Below, in pieces: positions 59,806-64,000 of a DNA stretch of 64,000 nt. Within the stretch, counting starts at the first letter, position 1. Each line of letters starts with the position of its first letter. Made by a program: the position numbers and the translations under genes. Below the pieces are notes generated by a model. The model did no database searches, had not been told where the DNA came from, and saw only the letters and a list, made by a program, of their open reading frames with translations. Origin of the DNA: Hellea sp965224755 (GTDB taxonomy: Bacteria; Pseudomonadota; Alphaproteobacteria; Caulobacterales; Maricaulaceae); NCBI GenBank assembly GCA_965224755.1, contig OZ245061.1:2294001-2358000 (forward strand), in the 5' to 3' direction.

Positions 59806-61143
59806 TTAAAAGGCAACCCGTCCGCGAACCGAGACCGGGACAGACCAACGGTCTTCCGATGGGGCAATCGTATCTAATTTATCGCGCCAGCGAATACCGG
59901 CTTCGACGCCAAGGGCCGAACGTGGCCCTACAGCCATTTCCGCGCCAATCGTAGCAGCAGCTGTCGGCGTCCATCCGCCGTCAACATATTCTTGAACATT
60001 TGAGCCGACAGGCATTAAGGTTGCGCTATCTTGAGAGAGCAACACAGCATCAGTGTGCGTAAAGCCAGCTGTTGCGCCGACATAAGGACGGAACGCCCCG
60101 CCATATCCGCCGCCCATATATTTGCGCAGGCCACCTTCGAGCGTAATTTGCTCCAGATCACTGAACTCTGCATAGAGGTCTTCTGTCAGTGTACCGCCGC
60201 CTGGGATATCATTAATCGTACCAATTTGCATACGTTCACCATCGGCTTTACTATACCCGACACGGCCGATTAAAGTCGTGTCGCGGGTGAGATCATAAGT
60301 CGTTGCGAGATCATAATTCATGCCATTTTTAAAGGCATCTTTATAGGCAATAGCATCTGTTGCAGACACACCTAGTGTTGCGCTACCCAAAGCTGGCCCC
60401 GCTGGTTTGGCTGTCGCTAAATCACCGCCAATACCGAATTCTGTGCCGATGCCTGCTTCAAAACCCCATGGCATGGCTGCGCCTACGCCGCGAAGCTGCG
60501 GGACGCCGTAATAAGCCGGATAAGGTTGGCGCACATAATAAGGCGCGCCTTGGATGGTTTGAACACCTGCGCCTTGGACATATTGGCCATTGGCATATTG
60601 TGTTCCGACGACATTACCGCCGTAAACGGCAGACCCGTAACCAGCATTTGCGCCGAGTGTTGTTACGCCGCCGCCTGCGCCGTAAGCGCCGTTAAATCCG
60701 TTAACGCCTCCGTTAGCGCCGTACATTCCGCCGCCAACACCGTTAGCTGCCAGGCCTGCTCCGACCATACCGGCTCCGGCGCCATATCCTGCTGCGCCTT
60801 GCATGCCATATCCGACACCGCTAGCGCCATATCCTGCGCCTTGCATACCGTATCCAGCTCCGCCTGCGCCGTAACCTGCGCCTTGCATGCCGTATCCGGC
60901 ACCTTGCATTCCATATCCGGCTCCCGCGCCGCCATATCCGTTACCGGCAACGCCGTAACTGCCGCCTGCGCCGCAAGCGCCGCCTGCATATTGACTTTGC
61001 TGCCAATGGCCGCCGCCAGCTTGGCCGCAATTAACTCCGTAAGCGCCCCCCGCTTGGCCGTAGCCAGCGTTGTGACCGCCCATCCCTAGCCAGGAACATC
61101 CTGACAATAAAACCGCTGATAATGCGCAAACTGCAAGCCGCAT
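59806..61143 (-). CDS. Lipobox-bearing outer-membrane barrel with Gly/Tyr repeats (paralogue 2)
   Basis: 445 residues. Lipobox LSGC (Cys16) and CSWLG are as in its neighbours. Residues 20-170 are low-complexity Gly/Tyr/Ala/Gln sequence with 7-residue repeats of the GAGYGMQ type (about 74-120), and the last 230 residues are a barrel ending VRGRVAF. GGAGG lies 7 bases before the ATG. The Gly-rich segment recalls surface-exposed elastic or adhesive domains, which is inference. Confidence 0.78.
   Translation of the reverse strand: MRLAVCALSAVLLSGCSWLGMGGHNAGYGQAGGAYGVNCGQAGGGHWQQSQYAGGACGAGGSYGVAGNGYGGAGAGYGMQGAGYGMQGAGYGAGGAGYGMQGAGYGASGVGYGMQGAAGYGAGAGMVGAGLAANGVGGGMYGANGGVNGFNGAYGAGGGVTTLGANAGYGSAVYGGNVVGTQYANGQYVQGAGVQTIQGAPYYVRQPYPAYYGVPQLRGVGAAMPWGFEAGIGTEFGIGGDLATAKPAGPALGSATLGVSATDAIAYKDAFKNGMNYDLATTYDLTRDTTLIGRVGYSKADGERMQIGTINDIPGGGTLTEDLYAEFSDLEQITLEGGLRKYMGGGYGGAFRPYVGATAGFTHTDAVLLSQDSATLMPVGSNVQEYVDGGWTPTAAATIGAEMAVGPRSALGVEAGIRWRDKLDTIAPSEDRWSVPVSVRGRVAF
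60784..60924. repeat. In-frame repeats encoding GAGYGMQ units
   Basis: A 21-base or 42-base periodic DNA repeat (for example TGCATGCCGTATCCGGC-like units) within the coding region of paralogue 2. It stays in frame and keeps the Gly-Tyr-Gly-Met-Gln pattern. Such tracts vary in length by slippage. Confidence 0.75.
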
Positions 61144-61253
61144 ATCGGCCTCCCTTGTTTAAGTTAATGTCTAACTGTTTCCTTTGTAGACACGGTATGT
61201 TTAAGAAAAGGTTTTTAAATAGGAAACAAAACCTTAAGTTTTCAACTATTTAG

Positions 61254-62597
61254 CTAAAAATTGTAACTTCCTCTGATTGTCAGTGGAACAGCGACATTTG
61301 TACTGCCTTTTGTTCCGTTGGAATATTCGCGCGCGCCCTCAATGCGGACACCCGTTTCAAAAGCCATTGCCGTTTTCGGCGTTAATTGCCATTCAACACC
61401 GGCATTAAGCTGGCCGGATGGAATCCACTGGCTGTCATAAAGATCAACGCGGGCAGATGGGCCAGCAGGGTCAAAAAACTCTAAGTCCTCGCCGTTAGAT
61501 GAAAAGGCTTGCTCATAATGCAACTGTGATTGTGACGTCACAAACGACACTCCATTATAGTGTGAGGCCCCGACAGAAGCCCCTACAAACGGCGTGAGTG
61601 TTTTGAACCCTTGGTCTTTGACTATAGGATTCAAGTAATGCCTACCGCCAACTTCCAAATCCACACGCTTCATATCTGTGAAATCGTAAGAAAATCTGGC
61701 AATTTGCTGATTTGGCAAGTAACCAATATTAACGACTGCTGCGCCTACCGGTAGGTTATTTATATAGGCCTGTGCGCTTGAATACTCATATAATGTGCCG
61801 TCAATTGTTGCAACGTCTCCTGCCTTACCTTCTGCCGAGGTGTATCCCAGATTTGCAAATAATGTTGTTTTAGGACTGAAAATATATTCTCCACCGACCG
61901 CAACCCGAAGCGGTGTCGTGTAAATATCATCAAATGATACATCCGGCTTTATCGCCTGTTCATATGAATTTGGCGCCAAAATATCGGTAAGAGACAAGCC
62001 GCCAAAAGGAATGGGTATTTGGTCATTTGCAGTCCAGATATAATTTGTTATTAATCCGTCGGTAGGAGTGCCTTCGGCACGCCCCTCATTATATACCTGC
62101 GGATTATAACCTGCCACCGGGTCTAATGTCGGAACCTTGGCAAACTCTAAAAGGCTGCCCGTAAAGCTTTTCTCAACGCCCAGTGACATGGACCCGCGCC
62201 AGTGCGGTTTGCGAATCTGTTTGCGCGGATTATAATTCGCAGCTTGTTGACCCGCGACGCCCGCATGAGAGCCGTAACCTTGATTGGTATATTGCCCGCC
62301 GCCAAAATTTGGCTGCTGCGGATAGCCGCCATATTGCCCGCCTTGTGTTCCCAGCGTTACGCTTGCCGGGTCACATCCGCGCGGGACAGGTTGTTGGGGA
62401 CTGTAAATCTGGCATGGGTTATGCTGAGCGCCGTAATTCTGGGCGCTTCTTTGTTGATTAGACGTATAACGTCCGCCATATTCATAATTGGCAGATTTCG
62501 CCTGCGGGCTATGATGTCCGCCGCCCCCTGTTAGGCCACCAAGCCAAGAACAGCCCGATAATAAAACCGCCGATAAAGTGCACACAGCTAAGCGCAT
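61254..62597 (-). CDS. Lipobox-bearing outer-membrane barrel protein (paralogue 3)
   Basis: 447 residues from the ATG at 62597, with GGAGGGA upstream. It shares MRLAVC-LSAVLLSGCSWLG with paralogue 2 and has lipobox Cys16. A Gln/Gly/Tyr-rich linker follows (about 25-125, with a PQQPVPRGCD cysteine). The barrel covers about 130-447 and ends in the aromatic SYNF. PYKFGG-like external loops are long. No family name is certain. Confidence 0.78.
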   Translation of the reverse strand: MRLAVCTLSAVLLSGCSWLGGLTGGGGHHSPQAKSANYEYGGRYTSNQQRSAQNYGAQHNPCQIYSPQQPVPRGCDPASVTLGTQGGQYGGYPQQPNFGGGQYTNQGYGSHAGVAGQQAANYNPRKQIRKPHWRGSMSLGVEKSFTGSLLEFAKVPTLDPVAGYNPQVYNEGRAEGTPTDGLITNYIWTANDQIPIPFGGLSLTDILAPNSYEQAIKPDVSFDDIYTTPLRVAVGGEYIFSPKTTLFANLGYTSAEGKAGDVATIDGTLYEYSSAQAYINNLPVGAAVVNIGYLPNQQIARFSYDFTDMKRVDLEVGGRHYLNPIVKDQGFKTLTPFVGASVGASHYNGVSFVTSQSQLHYEQAFSSNGEDLEFFDPAGPSARVDLYDSQWIPSGQLNAGVEWQLTPKTAMAFETGVRIEGAREYSNGTKGSTNVAVPLTIRGSYNF

Positions 62598-62697
62598 GTC
62601 GTCCCTCCAAAACAATGCGGCTCAGAGCGAGGCGCACTATGGTTAATGAAGGACTTGCCCTGTTTTGCTTAACAAGGCGTTTAAACGGTGATTTTTT

Positions 62698-63051
62698 TTA
62701 CAATTTAAGAAGTTTGAGCACATTTTCCGGCGGACGGCCCAGAACGGCGCGGTCGCCCTTAACCACGATAGGGCGTTCAATCAGCTTCGGATGCGCCGCC
62801 ATAGCTTTGATAAGCGCCGCTTGGTTATCGATATTTTTGAGGCCAAGCTCTTTATATATGGCTTCGCCCGTGCGCATCATTTGCCGAGGACTCCGAAAGC
62901 GCAGCTTTGATTGAAGCTTTGCGATTTCAAGCTCGGTCAGAGGCGTCTCCAGATAGTAAATCATTTCCACATCTTCGCCCGCCTCTTCGATGAGCTTTAA
63001 AGTCTCGCGCGACTTGGAACAGCGCGAATTATGATAAATCGTCAGGCTCAT
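62698..63051 (-). CDS. arsC: ArsC-family thioredoxin-fold protein (arsenate reductase type)
   Basis: 117 residues. The catalytic Cys11 is in HNSRCSKSRETLKLI, with the family strings FRSPRQMMRTGE and IERPIVVKGDRAVLGRPPE. The glutaredoxin-linked ArsC class reduces arsenate; many chromosomal members without an ars operon are Spx/ArsC-like of unknown use. No ars genes are adjacent, so the arsenate role is uncertain. Confidence 0.85.
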   Translation of the reverse strand: MSLTIYHNSRCSKSRETLKLIEEAGEDVEMIYYLETPLTELEIAKLQSKLRFRSPRQMMRTGEAIYKELGLKNIDNQAALIKAMAAHPKLIERPIVVKGDRAVLGRPPENVLKLLKL

Positions 63052-63124
63052 GAGAAACTCCGGTTGATTTTACAGCGGCATTATAGTCCATACTAGAGTA
63101 TGAACTTACCCCAGACCCTATAAC

Positions 63125-63934
63125 ATGAAAACCGTTCTCGTGATATCCTCATTTGTTGCCGCCAGCCATGTCGGGGCGGGCGTTAGCGCCTTTTGCCTGC
63201 GCAGACTTGGCCATGAAGCGATTATTCTGCCGACGACCTTGATGGGGCGGCATCCGGGATGGGGCGATCCCGGCGGAGAGGCAGTTGACGGGCAGGCCCT
63301 GCGCCGGATGTGGCAAGCGGTCAAAGCCCAAGGCATTAAAATAGACGCCGTGTTATCCGGCTATATGGGCGACACCGACCATATCGCGCTAACGGCCGAG
63401 ATCATTGCCCATGTGCGTCAACATAATGAAAAGGCTATCATCCTCGTTGATCCTGTCATGGGCGATGCGGGCACATTATATATCCCGAAAGCGCGCGCCG
63501 AAGCGGTTAAGCACGATCTTGTGCCCTTGGCCGATATCATCACGCCGAACAGATGGGAGTTATCTTATCTGGCCGATGGAGGCGGGCTGGCCCAAGCTGC
63601 CGCCAAGATCAAACCGGCCCTGCTGGTGACCTCTGTTCTGCATAGCCGCAATATGATTGGCGCGGCCTATATGGACGAAGCGCGCGCTATTCAGGTCAGC
63701 CACCCAAAATTCGAGACTGTTCCCCATGGCGGCGGCGACGCGCTGGCCGCAATTTTCCTCGCTCATCTTTTGTCAGGGCAAGAGCCGGTTATGGCGATGT
63801 CAAAAGCTGTTTCTGCAGTCTTTAATATTATGACCGAGGCGGATAAACACGGCGCTAAAGAACTCCCCTTGATCCCTATGCAAAATCAGCTCGATAGCTT
63901 GCCCCTCCATGTTAAAGACATTTTTGATGACTGA
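63125..63934 (+). CDS. pdxY: Pyridoxal kinase
   Basis: 269 residues of PfkB/ribokinase fold. ISSFVAASHVGAGVSAFCLR, SGYMGD, DPVMGDAGTLY and TPNRWELSYL are PdxK/PdxY strings, and the catalytic Asp is in VPHGGGDALAAIFLA. It phosphorylates pyridoxal to PLP, which the kynureninase-like and CysK enzymes need. It overlaps the next gene by 8 bases. Confidence 0.9.
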   Translation: MKTVLVISSFVAASHVGAGVSAFCLRRLGHEAIILPTTLMGRHPGWGDPGGEAVDGQALRRMWQAVKAQGIKIDAVLSGYMGDTDHIALTAEIIAHVRQHNEKAIILVDPVMGDAGTLYIPKARAEAVKHDLVPLADIITPNRWELSYLADGGGLAQAAAKIKPALLVTSVLHSRNMIGAAYMDEARAIQVSHPKFETVPHGGGDALAAIFLAHLLSGQEPVMAMSKAVSAVFNIMTEADKHGAKELPLIPMQNQLDSLPLHVKDIFDD

Positions 63935-64000
63935 TACACCCTTCGATATTTTCGTCCAAAGCGGATTGCAGCCTGTTGCCGAGGCTTTCAAAGCCAATTT
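63927..64000 (+). CDS. Start of an unidentified gene (cut by the window edge)
   Basis: The ATG at 63927 lies inside the pdxY end and opens MTDTPFDIFVQSGLQPVAEA, then runs off the window. Only 24 residues are visible, so no family can be named. The overlap suggests cotranscription with pdxY. Confidence 0.5.
   Translation, partial: MTDTPFDIFVQSGLQPVAEAFKAN

Noticed and set aside
60784..60924. Short tandem repeats as a CRISPR array
   Set aside because: They are in-frame Gly/Tyr codon repeats without unique spacers.
1..64000. tRNA and rRNA genes
   Set aside because: I saw no cloverleaf with a GGTTCGAATCC-type T arm and no rRNA signature in any intergenic stretch.

Overview
The window is chromosomal DNA of an alphaproteobacterium of the Caulobacterales/Hyphomonadaceae/Rhodobacterales type. 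Pointers to this are a ChpT phosphotransferase, an EipA (DUF1134) protein with a CtrA-like box upstream, a DUF1523 protein, a petABC bc1 operon, a HutF/HutG-type histidine pathway and a coaBC-dut pair. There are no rRNA or tRNA genes, CRISPR arrays, phages or complete insertion sequences. It is gene-dense, and no gene-free stretch exceeds 300 bases.

Layout. 1-7.5 kb: a TPR sulfotransferase cut by the window edge, then an amino-sugar/peptidoglycan-recycling island (BadF-type sugar kinase, SIS-domain GlcN6P deaminase, nagA, a GntR regulator, murQ and a NamZ-like exo-muramidase lipoprotein). The island looks more AT-rich by eye than its surroundings and holds the decayed end of an FAD oxidase gene. 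7.6-15 kb: a complete histidine utilisation regulon, hutI-H-G-U leftward and hutF-C rightward. Its two promoters face each other over a single palindromic operator. 15-20.4 kb: DUF1523 protein, UbiB-like kinase, BrnT/BrnA toxin-antitoxin pair, coaBC, an acidic exported protein and dut. 20.4-26 kb: DUF4268 nuclease-like protein, a tryptophan/kynurenine group (kynureninase-like enzyme, intradiol-dioxygenase-like lipoprotein, kynA), cysK and a ThiF/MoeB enzyme. 26-33 kb: envelope and metabolic genes (MBL hydrolase, glyoxylate-reductase-like dehydrogenase, SH3 protein, DUF885 peptidase, GST, MTA phosphorylase). 33-38 kb: petABC, trmL, hemF, ynbE-ydbL. 38-41.3 kb: a signalling cluster of chpT, a degenerate CheA-like protein, a CheY-like regulator and cheR. 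41.4-48.5 kb: pheS and pheT, separated by a DUF559 gene and a membrane protein, then a broken DUF559 gene and lepA. 48.5-58.7 kb: oxyR, a membrane protein, eipA, a DUF4166 oxidoreductase, a giant MscS channel and rfbCBD. 58.7-62.6 kb: three tandem paralogous lipobox-bearing outer-membrane barrel proteins. 62.7-64 kb: an ArsC-family protein, a pyridoxal kinase and the start of one more gene.

Three signals stand out. First, six short inverted-repeat elements sit between genes; two of them enclose a DUF559 (PD-(D/E)xK-like) gene fitted exactly between the arms, which suggests a small mobile unit. Second, the chpT cluster contains a CheA-derived protein that has lost its ATP-binding N-box and its phospho-acceptor His, so it may be a pseudokinase adaptor. 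Third, the amino-sugar island combines NamZ, MurQ and a BadF kinase with no PTS, which suggests a cytoplasmic kinase route for MurNAc and GlcNAc. All functional calls come from recognising motifs by eye; no database search was run.
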